In this document: piece by piece, positions 1-10,879 of the stretch | How positions within the stretch are numbered: the stretch's first letter is position 1 | How the letters are laid out: each line of letters opens with the position of its first letter | NCBI GenBank assembly: GCA_963576735.1 | Contig: OY755171.1 | Span: forward strand, 3,410,001 to 3,474,000 | Direction of reading: 5' to 3' | Source: Bedellia somnulentella | Lineage: Eukaryota; Arthropoda; Insecta; Lepidoptera; Bedelliidae | Length of the DNA: 64,000 nt | Made by a program: the position numbers and the translations under genes | The notes under the pieces: model-generated | What the model was told of the DNA's origin: nothing | Database searches by the model: none | Seen by the model: only the letters and a program-made list of their open reading frames with translations

Positions 1-258
1 TAGTAGGCAGTTACTCATCATCCCGCCCACGTATTTATCATATTGTATTCAGATTGATATCCAATATTGTAACCTAAATGAAATAAATTAACAAATGATA
101 CTTTCAATTTATAAATAACCTAAGCATCAATCCTTAGAATTGCAAATAAACGCTTCTGTTTTAGACTAGTTCTCTTTTCCATTCAGCACAGCGTAAGGAT
201 TTTCGTAAGCTTAAGAGTTTAAAGCTATTCATTATTACTCACTTAGACGTGTCTTCTA

Positions 259-302
259 TATATTGCCTATGTGCCGGCACTACACGGCACATAGGCAATA
301 TA
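259..302. repeat. Perfect 18-bp hairpin with 8-nt loop
   Basis: Bases 259-276 and 285-302 are exact reverse complements around the loop GCACTACA. The inner part reads GCCGGCACTACACGGC, the inverted form of the GCCG-TGTAGTGT-CGGC head of SINE-A, and a SINE-A body follows at 313. The head of this copy therefore looks inverted or copied as a fold-back. Confidence 0.75.
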
Positions 303-312
303 CAGGTATAAG

Positions 313-433
313 GTAGGTAGAATACTACTACCCCTTTCTTCCCACGGGTGTCGTAAGAGGTGACTAAGGGTATGGGGCTTTTTTAAGTGGTTTTTGGGCG
401 ATGCGGTTGGAAACCCATAAACTAACGACAACA
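313..433 (+). mobile_element. SINE-A fragment (5' half)
   Basis: Matches the first half of the SINE-A consensus seen about 20 times here: TAGAATA-CACTACCCC, then GTAAGAGGYGACTAAGGGTAT, then TTTTTGGGCGATGCGGTTGG. The 3' half and the TATG tail are missing. SINE-A is my own name for this family. Confidence 0.75.
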
Positions 434-802
434 TATCACGTGAATAATGTTAAAAGTATTCGTTGGTTAATCCCGGTTATTATGTATATACTATTTTCAT
501 AAGCTCTTTGTGTACTCGTATATACACACATCAAAAGTGTCTAGAGATCAACATATATTTTTGCATATATTGCATATTGCATGATTGATATTAAATAAAA
601 TTTTCTTTAAGAATTCATCAAATAAAGTGTTTTCGTTCGTTTTCGCTGCCGTAACGATAAACCAAGTCTTCTTTGCATTAATAAAGAAATTTTCCATTTT
701 ACTAATAAAGGGATTTTTGACATTTGAAACACTCACATTAAAGGTCGAAAAAAAGACTGTATTGACAGTTTTCTTTAAAATTTTATTGGGTAACTTAAAC
801 AA
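434..802. other. No recognisable feature
   Basis: A+T-rich sequence. Short reading frames on both strands (548-806) have low-complexity composition and overlap each other, so I see no coding support. Confidence 0.5.
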
Positions 803-1556
803 TTAATAATTCGTGTTTCTACCGTGAACACTAACGAAACAAGAACATCGGTTTGGTATACTCCAAATCACGCTGGTTAATGGCCGCCCATATCCGTTGC
901 AACAACAAAAAAAGGTGTTCTTGCGACTGCATACCCTCCATATTCGGCAGAGCTCTTCTCTGTAGCATATCCCATGCATGCTCAATCGGGTTCAAGTCTG
1001 GCAACTGAGCAGGCCAGGGCAGGACATTGATGTTAGCTGCGGCGAGAGTCTGTCTTACAACTCTTGCGGTGTGCGGTCGTGCATTATCATGCATTAACTG
1101 AAATAAGGGACCGATTTGCACTTGTAGAAGAACGATGACGTCTGATACAATCGTCTCAGCATAAATTTGAGCGTTGAGGTTGCCTCTGATCCAAATCAAT
1201 TCAGTTCTTCCGCCGATCCAAATACCCGTCCATACCATGATGTTTCCACCATTATAAGGATTCCTGGCAGGATTTTCATCGCTGTTGGCGTCCAGGGGTT
1301 CTCCAGTGTCCTATACGTCTTGTATCCGGTCTTATACCAAAACGGAACTCATCAGAAAAGCACACGAAACGCCGTTGTTCTTCTGCCCAATTTTTGTGTT
1401 CAAGAGCCCATCGATATCGTATCCTACGATTGTGCATTGCTGTAAGTGGTTCCCGTAGCGGTCTTCGCGAATGAAGGTTAACTTCATGCAAGCGGTTTCT
1501 GACTGTTTGGTCGCTAATTAAGGTGCCGTTAGTCCAGCGAACAGGGTTTTCGAAAA
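803..1556 (-). pseudogene. Tc1-like transposase relic (DD34E)
   Basis: DDE transposase of the Tc1/mariner superfamily, which cuts and pastes DNA at TA sites. On the minus strand the piece from about 1556 to 1276 reads through NRLHEVNLHSRRP and VCFSDEFRFG, where D of SDE is the first catalytic acid. After a one-base frameshift near 1250-1276 the frame continues with NGGNIMVW, then HDNARPHTARVV (second D) and LPDLNPIEHAWDMLQRR (catalytic E). I count 34 residues between the second D and the E, the usual Tc1 spacing. The end at 831 resembles the natural C-terminus. The N-terminal paired-like DNA-binding domain is missing upstream of 1556, and I found no terminal inverted repeats. It is a 5'-truncated, frameshifted and inactive copy. 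Confidence 0.9.
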
Positions 1557-1731
1557 TGTATTATGCGTATGTTTATAATAATATGGTTTTGAAAAAAAAT
1601 ACATCGAAATCTTGAGGCTTTTCTTCAGTGAAATTGGCGATTCGAAACATAATTAATAAATTTTCGCTCGATAGAAAAAAATCGCCAACATACCCCTAAT
1701 TACACTCTTTAAAATGGTTTTACATTTTATT

Positions 1732-1960
1732 AACCGACTTCAAAAAAAGGAGTGTTCTCAATTCGACCGGTATATTTTTTTTTTTTTTTTTTTTTTTTAT
1801 GTTTGTTCGCCGATTACTTCGCCATTTATGAACCGATTTTGATTATTATTTTTTTATTCGAAAGAAGATACTCCCGGATTGGTACCATGATGAGGATATC
1901 AGGGTCTGATGATGGGATCCTGGAGAAATCGAGGGGAACCCTCAAATTTTATAGGCAAAT
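1732..1960 (+). repeat. Interspersed repeat G with poly-T run
   Basis: Begins TTAACCGACTTCAAAAAAAG, contains a run of about 25 T, then a block ending GTACCATGA...GGGTCTGATGATGGGATCC...AATCGAGGGG. The second block recurs at 2186-2250 and the first, reversed, at 25163-25188, so it is an interspersed family. The opening motif is one I recall as common in lepidopteran non-coding DNA. I cannot assign its class. Confidence 0.55.
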
Positions 1961-2185
1961 GTACCGCGTTTTACATATTTTCTGAACTTATATTGGCATT
2001 TGCTTCTGAAAATCATATTGTTATGCTGCTGAGCTGATGATGGAAGGTGTGGATCCTCAATCACTAGGTATTAGGAAACAGTTCTTTCCAAATTCTATAT
2101 AGATTTATACTCCTCTTCGTAGCTTTTATGAAGAGAAGTACAGGTTCACTAAACATTTCTTTTGTTATGTTATTGTTACCGAGAA

Positions 2186-2250
2186 AGTACCATGAGACCA
2201 GGACCTGATGATGGCATCCCAGGAAATCGAGGGGACTGTCGAAACTCACA
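2186..2250 (+). repeat. Repeat G, second partial copy
   Basis: The segment with AAGTACCATGAGACCAGGAC, CTGATGATGGCATCC and AATCGAGGGGA matches 1882-1945 in the same orientation. It runs directly into the SINE-B fragment at 2258. Confidence 0.6.
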
Positions 2251-2257
2251 ATTAAAT

Positions 2258-2424
2258 GACAGTGTATTTGTTCAAAACGCCGATAGGCCTGCCCTGTATA
2301 ACGTGAGAACACTGCCTAATAAATCGTGGGTACTCTGAACAACAGGTGACAATGTCACGTGATATTCAGAAGTATTACTACCTCTGCTAACCCCTTCAGG
2401 GATATTCGGCGTGAGCGTTTGAGT
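2258..2424 (+). mobile_element. SINE-B fragment (3' half)
   Basis: Matches the SINE-B 3' half: CGCCGATAGGCCTGCC, GTGGGTACTCTGAACA, CAGGTGACAATGTCACGTGAT and AACCCCTTCAGGGATATTCG. The tRNA-like head is absent. Confidence 0.8.
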
Positions 2425-2451
2425 CTTTCTTGAGATGTAGAATTGAAGACC

Positions 2452-2487
2452 AAAATCCTTCGAAAGGCATTCCTTTCGAAGGATTTT
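2452..2487. repeat. Perfect 16-bp hairpin with 4-nt loop
   Basis: AAAATCCTTCGAAAGG (2452-2467) and its exact reverse complement (2472-2487) flank the loop CATT. It lies 28 bases after a SINE-B end. I can assign no function. Confidence 0.8.
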
Positions 2488-2628
2488 AAGAACAATGTAA
2501 GGTTACATATGGTTGAGCCTATTTAATATCGTACTATAATAGAAATACCGGAAATACGAAGAATAATACAGTAACTGTCGCATCCTCATCCGAGAGGCAT
2601 CTTTGCCAGGTCTACCCATCTCTAAAAC

Positions 2629-3248
2629 TCGTAAAATAAAATAATTTTTAACAAAAAGAAAACCGACTTCATAAAAAAACGACCGAAAATAAACAATCTA
2701 GTACTAAAAAGTACGAAATAAGTTTTTTAATTGAATATGAGTACTGTGATTGATACCTTAGCAATTTCTTTATTCCACACGCGTCAGTTCAACCTACCTA
2801 AATATTACAATTCTCTTAAATTAATTTTTGAGTCGGTGCCAGACAAACAAAAGTAAATTCACCCTGCTATCTATCTCTGATTATTACAATCTAAACAATA
2901 TATATCTATCGTCTAACGTTTTAAATGATAATACGTACAAAAATCAATTTACCCTACAACTACAAGGTACCCTACATTTTACACGTATATGAAGTGCGAA
3001 ATTCACACTTCTTATTATCAATTATCATCGAGGCTGGCACCGGCTCACAAATTAATTTAAGAGAATTGTAATATTTAGGTAGGTTGAACTGACGCGTGTG
3101 GAATAAAGAAATTGCTAAGGTATCAATCACAGTACTCATATTCAATTAAAAAACTTATTTCGTACTTTTTAGTACTAGATTGTTTATTTTCGGTCGTTTT
3201 TTTATGAAGTCGGTTTTCTTTTTGTTAAAAATTATTTTTTTATTTTAC
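2629..3248. repeat. Long palindrome (fold-back/MITE-like), arms about 205-215 bp
   Basis: The left arm (about 2629-2845) and right arm (about 3032-3248) are near-perfect reverse complements. Both ends carry AAAATAATTTTTAACAAAAAG followed by AAACCGACTTCAT, and both inner ends carry a GTCGGTGCCAG-like motif. The loop of about 185 bp has no reading frame. The shape fits a fold-back or MITE element. I found no convincing target duplication outside the arms. Confidence 0.85.
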
Positions 3249-3314
3249 CTATTTAATTTTTCTTATTTAATAAATTCAATAAAACAAATATTTTAAAAAC
3301 ATCGATAATTACGG

Positions 3315-3525
3315 TCCTACTCGTGCCCGAGCGCCGCCCGCCGCTCGATCAGAGCTCTTCGAGCTGCCTTAGGGGATGGACCTGTGTCGCGCGCGCCTTG
3401 AGTTACAGATCTAACAATTTACGCGCGTGCGGCGCCGTTAGTGTGCGAGTGATCTATCTGTATACGATGCGCGTCAATGTAGGCGTGAGAGTGACTGTGC
3501 GTACGGTTAGCATTAGCAAATATAA
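3315..3525. other. CpG-rich island-like stretch
   Basis: Rich in CG dinucleotides (GAGCGCCGCCCGCCGCTCG, GTCGCGCGCGCC, GTGCGGCGCCG) in otherwise A+T-rich DNA. The frame at 3323-3613 has arginine-rich composition forced by CpG and no recognisable domain. It could be a promoter or the 5' end of an unidentified element. Confidence 0.4.
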
Positions 3526-3687
3526 AGGAATTCATTCAATTTATAGATTTCACTCATTTTTATATTTTATGTTATTATTGTTTAATTTATTAGGAGTGGG
3601 AAAAAGAACATAATCGTTAAAGTAACTTCTAATTTCAATGAATAATATTAAATACCTAGTTACAGGTGTAAACTGACAATTACATAC

Positions 3688-3922
3688 ATATACTCACGGC
3701 TATAAATCCCTTAACGGGATAGCCAGAGCTTTGGAATCAGAAATGCCTCAGCCACTTTTGGAAGTTGATTTGGGAAAAGATTGTTATAATAAATGATTTC
3801 GTTGACGGTTCTCCAACCACATCGCCCAAAAATCACTTAAAAATCCCCTAAACCCTAAGTCGTCTCTTACGATCACGGGTAGAAATGGGGTAGTTTTATT
3901 CTAAGCCGACACGACACGGCAA
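3688..3922 (-). mobile_element. SINE-A, near full length
   Basis: Reverse orientation: ACTCACGGCTATAAATCCCT at the low end (element 3' end), CAACCACATCGCCCAAAAAT in the middle, and AAGCCGACACGACACGGC at the high end (element 5' end). Confidence 0.85.
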
Positions 3923-5442
3923 AAATTATGAAATTAACACTGTAATAATTTCGTATAAACTGACAGAGGTAGACAAATCTATCCTATCATTACATTTTAT
4001 ATTGTAAACGGCTATGGTAGAAACAATTTTTGAATTTGATAACCTTGGGTTAGCGATACAGTTTTCGTCACCCTGACTGTTATGGCCACTCGCAAATATT
4101 TTAGAAAAAAAATGTAAATAGTCATAAACAAATGTCCGAATCCATACCATAGAAAATATTTGTGAATGGCTAAAACTGTCGAGTTGACAAAAACTGTATT
4201 GCTTACCCTACTGTATGTTTTTAAAACGCGCGCACTGCGTCGAGTCGGTGAGACGGCCGCCCGATCGGCGCGCAAGCGCTTCCCCGCGCCCGCGGGGGCA
4301 GCACCCCCTGAGATGATATTTTTCGCTGAACCAACGGCGCCTTAAGTTACCTGAAGAGCGATGAAGCCTGACGGATAACATAATTGCAGTAATTTTTGGA
4401 GCTCTCCGAACTATGATTTGAATTTATCGGTCTTGTCTCCGTGTGGTGCAGCGATACCGTCCTCCATGGCGCTCAGCCACGGTACCAGTGTATCGGTAAA
4501 GTGTCCAAAGTCGACTGATAACACTGTGACTTGTATTCAGAGCTAAAGCCACAGTACGTTGCCGGGAACCAGCTTCTATCATTCCCAAGGCTCTGAGTAT
4601 TTCTTCCCTGCTTTAATGATGTCGCCGCTCCATAATAACGTTGGATTTAATCAGTAGTAGGGAAACAGTAGCACTAATGTTTTCAATGCGTTGTATGTTT
4701 TTATATAGAAAATATTGATAGCTGATTTTCATCTTTTACTCGAATTTGATTGACAATTCCTGTTTCAAATTATGAAATGCACCAAAAGAGAATCCATATA
4801 AATTTATAAATTCATAAATTTATTACAAAGCCGTATCTCAATCTCAAGAATTCCGCATTAAAATGCTTGATCCCTAGACACTTTTGATGTGTGTATTTAC
4901 AGTACATAAATATAAAATTTAATACGTTATCAAAAAAAATATGTACTTCTTGTTATGTGTATTTCAGATAACAGACTATAACGGTATAATAAAAAACGTT
5001 ATCTTTTTTCCAGACTGTTTTTTTACGAAATAAAAGTGTATAATATCTTCAGTAAATTGCATCGGCCAACGGGAACTACCATTACACTCTTATTCAAAGT
5101 TACAAAATACTATTGAGCAAACTTACTGACGCGGAAATATACTCCTTTTCAAAACTAAGAAATACAAATAGCTCTCCCAAGTAACAAGTTCTTGCGGTCA
5201 ATTTTATTTTCTTCTCAAACTTGAAGCCAAGAGAAAAGTACTTATTTTCTGATTCAACTTTTCAGTCTACAGTCACATCACTGTGGTTCAGGCGTTCCCA
5301 AGTTGACTAAATCTAGCCATTTATTTATATTACTGAGTTTTTTATATCATAGTTATTTATAAATCGATTTACTTGGTATATGAAATGAAAAAACACATAT
5401 GATTTCAGTCAGTGCTGTCATACTAAAACTGCTTATGAATTA
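3923..5442. other. No recognisable gene; short CpG-rich patch
   Basis: 4228-4315 is CpG-rich (AAACGCGCGCACTGCGTCG, GGCGCGCAAGCGC). The segment 4440-4640 has balanced composition and might once have been coding, but I recognise no motif in any frame. The rest is A+T-rich. Confidence 0.4.
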
Positions 5443-5712
5443 CTAGCTGACCCGACAGACTTCGTACTGCCAAATTTGCTTATGACAAAGCTTAAGGCGT
5501 TTTTTAATTAATTTAATAAAACCTCAAAAATTGTAGGCTATGTGTTATTCTGATGTATAAGCTATAGCCTATGTATTATTCTGATGTATAAGCTATATTG
5601 TGGTAAAGTTTCATTCAAATCCATTCAGTAGTTGTTACGTGAAAGAGTAACAAAGATCCATACATCCATACATCCATACTTACAAACTTTCGCCTTTATA
5701 ATATTAATAGGA
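5443..5712 (-). mobile_element. Non-autonomous Helitron, apparently complete
   Basis: Read on the minus strand it starts TCCTATTAATATTATAAAGG and ends GTCGGGTCAGCTAG. The flanking bases are A on one side and T on the other (5442 A, 5713 T on the plus strand), the A|T target expected for Helitrons, which leave no duplication. It contains an internal direct repeat (TATTCTGATGTATAAGCTAT twice, at about 5550-5596) and no coding sequence. Other members are at 31450, 32640 and 13149. Confidence 0.8.
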
Positions 5713-6329
5713 TTTTCCTCGATATAAATTACCAGATCAATATCATTAACTTTTATGATAATTTCTATCACTTCGTTTGTAAAATAATGGATGGTTTGTC
5801 ATGGTTCTCCAGACACAACACCAGACAAACATTAAGTCACCTCTTACGGCATCCATGTGATAATATGGATTAATCCAAATCTAAGCCAACACTGCAAAGA
5901 TTAAATGAACGCAAAATATATTTAAAATAAACACTTCCTTGAAATATATGAAAAATGTATATATTTGATGTCCCTGTATTAACTGAAACTGTAGTTCTAG
6001 AACTTGTACTACCTTTAGTTAAGGTGTGATTGAGTATTCTACGAGTATTATCTAATTATCTAATTATACCCCCATCGAGCCCGAGTCGAACTTTTAGAAA
6101 AGATTTTTGTCCCTCTTACATACATAGTTAGAGAAGTCAAGAATAGCGGAAATACATATAAAATTCCAAAAATTTCTTTTTGTAATGCTAACTCATATCT
6201 TAAAATTGACCTGTACAAAATTCAACGTTTAGGGTACAGAAATGACATAATTTTCATATAAACTTTACCCCTCGGTTTTATCTCTTTAAGGGTAATCGTT
6301 AAAATCAATATAATAATTTTCAAACTACT
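5713..6329. other. No recognisable feature
   Basis: A+T-rich sequence without a supported reading frame or a repeat found elsewhere in the window. Confidence 0.45.
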
Positions 6330-6660
6330 AAGTCAAATAAATAAAGGAAAGAAAATTTTCCTCGGGTATATGCCCCCTCACTCTGCCAATCGAGCTACGT
6401 GTCATTGGCTACCAGTGCGAAATTCTTGTATCCTTTGTTACTTTTACACTTTTAAGTAGTGTTTGCGTTCCCTACCTCCGAATTTTTTACAAATTTGGAA
6501 GGCCACTTGTCTACCTTTTCAGATAGAATGCAAACGTTGAGAACGCCTGTCTGAAAAGGGTTGGGTCCCCGCCAGTGTAGAAATTTTCTTTCCCTTATTT
6601 ATCCTTTATTTATTAGATAATCCCCACATGAGGTTTTCATGAACAAAAATTACTAAGTCA
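6330..6660 (-). mobile_element. SINE-D-like degenerate tRNA-derived element
   Basis: Contains CTCTGCCAATCGAGCTA, the reverse of a tRNA D-arm/A-box (TAGCTCGATTGGCAGAG), and shares CCCCACATGAGGTTTTCATG with the copy at 42825-43010. The two ends (about 6340-6360 and 6578-6612) form an imperfect inverted repeat around AATAAAGGAAAGAAAATTT. About 100 bases in the middle are not shared with the other copy. Confidence 0.5.
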
Positions 6661-7215
6661 AAATTTTTAAATGTTGCAAATAAACTTCACATCCCTATTA
6701 ATCCCCTTGGGACAAATGGAATTTCTTAAATTTACTTCTTAGTGCTCACTTACATAATAAGAGACACCCCAGGGCAAAATTTTAAGTTTCTAGTAGTAGT
6801 TTTGGCAATGCTCTACTTTTGAGTCAGTAATTCAGTCAGTTTTGCCATTTATAAAAACATAGATATCGATTCTTTTGGTGTGAGCTAACGCTTCTGTGTC
6901 TCGCAAATCAAACTACCACTTTGAAACAAGAAAGACATTGAATTGTTACAACTTTAATACGAAAGTTCTACAATATTTAATTGATGAAAGAAATTTTGGC
7001 CCACTTGGTGAAGACGTGTGGTGAGCCAAGGGCTGGTGCGTATTTTGCACAACGTATTACGAGGGCCACACCGTAAAGATCGAGAACAGAATACTTACTT
7101 ATAGTTTAGATTAAAAACTCCTATGGTGTTTAATATTATTCTAAACATAACCCCATTTTTGAATTAAAAAATAGTAGAAACCAAAAAATTATTTTTATTT
7201 AAATTTAATAAGCTG
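6661..7215. other. No recognisable feature
   Basis: A+T-rich. The sequence before 7216 may include the 5' end of the mariner relic, but I see no terminal repeat. Confidence 0.4.
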
Positions 7216-7721
7216 GTGAGAAAATTTAAGTTTACACGGAAACACTTTCTTGCGATAACTTTTCACAACATTCGTCGAGGTTTATCCAAAGAACAATGTC
7301 TCACCGAGCTTATTTTTATTTATAAACTGGAATCACCTAGTAAAACTACTATTAATTATCGTTGGTATTCTGAGTTTCGTCGTGGACGGTCCTCTCTCAC
7401 CGCAGTTCCTTCTACCGGTGTGTGGTGGGTGTCAAAAAGTTATTTTTTTCAGCTCGTGTTAATTGGTGTCGGTCTGCTCTATGACGGTTCAGTGGAGGGA
7501 GCTCAAATGTAGTGCATAACATCGCATCTGGTGATGAGTCGTGGATTTATTCATATGAGCCAAAAAGAAACCAACAATCGGTTGGTTGGGTGTTCCAAGG
7601 TAAAGTGAAGCCGACAAAAGTTGTCGCTCGCGTAGTGCATAAAAAAAAATACTTGTTTTGTATCAAAATCTGGACACGTGGCTACGATTCCTTTATAACC
7701 ACATTGAGTAAAAAGTATTAA
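7216..7721 (+). pseudogene. Mariner-family transposase relic
   Basis: Two frames contain mariner transposase segments. The first (7216-7512) has HNIRRGLSKEQCLTEL and SKTTINYRWYSEFRRGRSSL, the N-terminal helix-turn-helix region. The second (7512-7721) has IASGDESWIYSYEP, which includes the first catalytic D in the GDE context typical of mariners, then QSVGWVFQGKVKPTKVV. The central linker between the two is mostly deleted and the frame shifts near 7500. The second half of the catalytic domain (HDNA... and YSPDLAP-type motifs) is absent after about 7690. It is clearly inactive. Assignment to mariner rather than Tc1 rests on GDESWI and the N-terminal motif. Confidence 0.88.
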
Positions 7722-7904
7722 ATAAAATAAATGATAGTACGAAGTTTATAAACAATAAAAAGAGGTAGTTCACTTTCTCTATTATAGAGAAAATTGCAGT
7801 ACGAAAAAGTAACACTAATTGGTTTCAGTTAAAACTCGATCCATTAAACTGTTTCTTGCTGAGTTTTAATTGTATTGATTAATTGCTTAAAGAGCTTGAT
7901 AGCT

Positions 7905-8033
7905 CTATTAAGGAAAGAAAGATAAAGTTCTTTGTATAATACTAGTATGTTTCATCGATTACCTAAGTAACGTACACACGTATGCTCACGGCTATAAATC
8001 CCTATATTATCTAACTAACTGACAGTAATTACA
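7905..8033 (+). repeat. Direct repeat, copy 1 (about 128 bp)
   Basis: Runs from CTATTAAGGAAAGAAAGATA to CTGACAGTAATTACA and is almost identical to 8127-8254. It contains a 3'-end piece of SINE-A (GCTCACGGCTATAAATCCCT). Confidence 0.85.
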
Positions 8034-8126
8034 AAAATATTAACGAAAAATATAAAAATATTACTTGAAACAAATACAAAATCAACAACATTAGTTATTT
8101 TGATTCATTATGAATCTGAGATAGCC

Positions 8127-8254
8127 CTATTAAGGAAAGAAAGATAAAGTTCTTTGTATTATACTAGTATGTTTCATCGATTACCTAAGTAACGAACACA
8201 CGTATGCTCACGGCTATAAATCCCTATATTATCTAACTAACTGACAGTAATTAC
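8127..8254 (+). repeat. Direct repeat, copy 2 (about 128 bp)
   Basis: Same segment as 7905-8033 with only a few differences (for example TGTATTATAC for TGTATAATAC), starting 222 bases later. This is a recent local duplication. Confidence 0.85.
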
Positions 8255-8518
8255 AGTAATTACAGTTTTAGCCCAAACTTTGGCTAAAACTAGAAGGTTA
8301 AAAACTATTGATTTAATTTTCAATTAACTCCATCAGCTATCTATGATGTACTTGATGAAGTTACTTGCAGAAGCCACAGCTGCGATGCCATCCGAGAGCA
8401 ATAATTTGTGCTTTAGATAAAGACGTTTGTTTTTTAGAAGTAAGGTGTCTTTCAGAAGTAAGTGCATGTTTCCTATCCTTTAAGTCAAGTTAGTTTTGTA
8501 TTTTTCAAGGGGCTAAGT

Positions 8519-9262
8519 TGACTTGTGTGCAATGTCTGATCCTGGCTAACCTCTCTGGCTTCGTTCACATCCATCAATTGTTTCATACATGCTCTTTTAT
8601 TCTTCATACTTCGGACAGGTGCCTTTTTGAGCAAATTTCCTATTTGATCCAAATGTGTCCTCCGAGGTCGACCTCTACTAACATTACCTTCCCCATTGGC
8701 TCTATAGATCTCTTACACTAATTTATAATAAATAAATAAATAAATTACAAACTTTTCTGAGGGATCTCATTTCTACTGCATTTACTCTGCTTTCATGCTT
8801 CTTCTGCCACACCCAACATTCACTGCCATACATAAGCGTAGGAACGAGGACAGCATCATGCACAGCCATTAGGGCCTTTTTGGACACCGATTGACTAGAC
8901 ATTAGAATATCTAGTGCTCCATTAACCGCATTACCATTTTTCACTCTTCTGTCGATATCTTCATCACACTTTCCATCCCTAGTAAACAAGTTTCCCAAAT
9001 ATACAAACTCTTTCACTTGTTCCACTTTCTTACCATTAACCTCAATCACGCGTTCGGTCATAATCTCCTCTCTCTCAAAAACCATAGTTTTAATTTTCTC
9101 CACATTCACCCTCATTCCCTTTCTTTCAAAAGACGCACTTGCAATATTCATCAGTTCTTGCAGCTCTTCCATCGATAATGCAAGTAGCACTAGATCATCA
9201 GCATATAAGAGGCATTTGATGATGAATCCACCCATTCTCAATCCATAATCACTTTCACTTAA
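8519..9262 (-). pseudogene. RTE-like LINE reverse transcriptase fragment
   Basis: C-terminal part of a non-LTR retrotransposon reverse transcriptase. The minus strand begins MRMGGFIIKCLLYADDLVLL, which holds the catalytic YADD, and continues with NVEKIKTMVF, FVYLGNLFTRDGKCDEDIDRR and LVPTLMYGSECWVWQKKHESR. The frame ends at 8723. The expected continuation (the RWFGHIERMDD region, see 22749-23154) has been replaced by about 30 bases of AATA-rich sequence. The 8519-8720 stretch then matches the coding region further downstream (reverse of GRGRP and KACMKRL-type segments). It is therefore truncated at the 5' end and internally deleted. The motifs resemble the RTE/BovB-like group, with moderate certainty about the clade. 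Confidence 0.88.
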
Positions 9263-9265
9263 TTA

Positions 9266-9303
9266 TACATACATACACTCACGGCTATAAAACCCTAGAA
9301 GGT
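9266..9303 (-). mobile_element. SINE-A 3'-end fragment
   Basis: CATACACTCACGGCTATAAA followed by ACCCTAGAAGG is the reverse of the SINE-A 3' end. It abuts the LINE fragment above. Confidence 0.6.
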
Positions 9304-9696
9304 ACTCTAAACACCAGGTGATATTGTTATTTGATGTTTCAAAGTATTATAAGTTTGAGTTGATATATATGACCAGTTACTTATCCCCTTTACTTTTAAA
9401 GTATCTTTTTGAGATTATATAGCTATAAGTGTAGATAGATACTCAAGCATTTAGCAAATATAGAAATAAAAATGTTACTTGCTTTTGTTTCAAGTAAGAA
9501 ACATGAAATCATTCCATTGGAAAGTGTGAGACAGTGATCACAGATGCAGTCAGAATTCTTGAGCCAGGTTACATTTTCTGATCCCAGTCATCGGAAATGG
9601 TAAAATGCAGAAATATGTTTTCGACTAATTTAAAAAGCTTATAATTTATATTGCAAACAAGCTCTTATTGTACATTTTGAAGTATTGCTGTATAAT
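9304..9696. other. No recognisable feature
   Basis: Plain A+T-rich sequence with no frame or repeat that I can place. Confidence 0.4.
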
Positions 9697-9940
9697 GGCT
9701 TAAAATAGCACTACCCGAGTACACACCCGTCGGTGTTCGTAAGAGGCGACTAACGGTATTGGTGCTTTTAAGGGACTTTTGGTTGATGTGGTTGGCGACC
9801 CATCACTAACAATCTTTATTTTACCATCTTTTACCCACTCAGATTTTCAAAAGTGGCTGACTAATTTCTAATTCCTTAGCTCTGGCTACCCCTTCTAGGG
9901 ATTTATGGCCGTGAGTATATGTACTCGTATTTATGTATGT
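9697..9940 (+). mobile_element. SINE-A, near full length
   Basis: GCTTAAAATAGCACTACCC at the start, GTAAGAGGCGACTAACGGTA, GTGGCTGACTAATTTCTAAT, and the end GGCCGTGAGTATATGTA with a short TATG tail. Confidence 0.85.
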
Positions 9941-10879
9941 ACAAATTAGTAATTCGTATTTCAGGAAGCTACCCCCATTTATAAGCATGTATGTGTGTTT
10001 GTATTTATTCCGGGCATAGAGAATCAAACAAACCTACGTTGTCAAGGAATTTCAAAATGAACATTTTGTCGGGATAGAACCAAAAGACGCTGAAGTATAT
10101 TCTCTTTTTGTCTAAAACCTCATATACCAGCTATCACTTAAAATGCCCCATATTTCTCAACCATCCTGTATAGAAACATCGAGAAGCGGTAGGGTAGTCA
10201 CATTATTATCTTTAACGCATAAAAAAGTTATATCAGCTCAAATAACCAGACAGAATGCGCCGCTCGACATACATAACTCCTATTTCGCCGCAGCAAATAT
10301 TCAATTTTCTAAACCTTTAACGCTTTGCCAAAACTAAACAGTGTTGCCCGCTTTCCCACCGAATGTATTACAAACTCCTCATGTTTTCAACTTTTTTTCT
10401 ACCAGATGTATTTTAAATTTTTATGTTTTCAACTACTTCCTGTTACTAGATAAATATTTCTGTATGCTATTTATATGGCAGGGAACCTAAACTGGCCTGG
10501 ATACGTTTGCAAGCCTGCTTGTCAGGATATTCTGGACGTGTATACCGATGGAAGTGTAAACTCAGGCACGTGGGTTTCCTAACGATATTTTTATTCGTCA
10601 AAGGCATTTAAAATCAGGTGGCATAATTTTATGAAGAATGGCGCTGTCTGAAAATCAGTGACGTGAGGAAAAAACTCACAATTATTACTGAGTCAGCTTT
10701 TCGCTGCTAAAATGCGCAAAGTTTTTATTCTATTTTATTGGGTTTAATTTTATGATTATTTTTTTCTAAATTTTTTTTTGTTTTATTCTCAACCAGATTT
10801 TATAATATTTTTTTGTTTTTTCTTTATCCAACAATGTTTATCCCAGCAACTTTTTATTGAAGCGCAAAAAATCTATGAC
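9941..10879. other. No recognisable gene
   Basis: The 64-codon frame at 10143-10337 has no recognisable motif. A 25-base patch at 10568-10592 (CACGTGGGTTTCCTAACGAT) resembles the SINE-B core and may be a remnant. Confidence 0.4.

Noticed and set aside
1771..1797. Poly-T run as a transcription terminator
   Set aside because: It lies inside an interspersed repeat with no upstream gene. A pol III type terminator would need only a few T.
3323..3613. 96-codon frame rich in arginine
   Set aside because: The composition follows from CpG richness; there is no domain, homologous copy or splice context.
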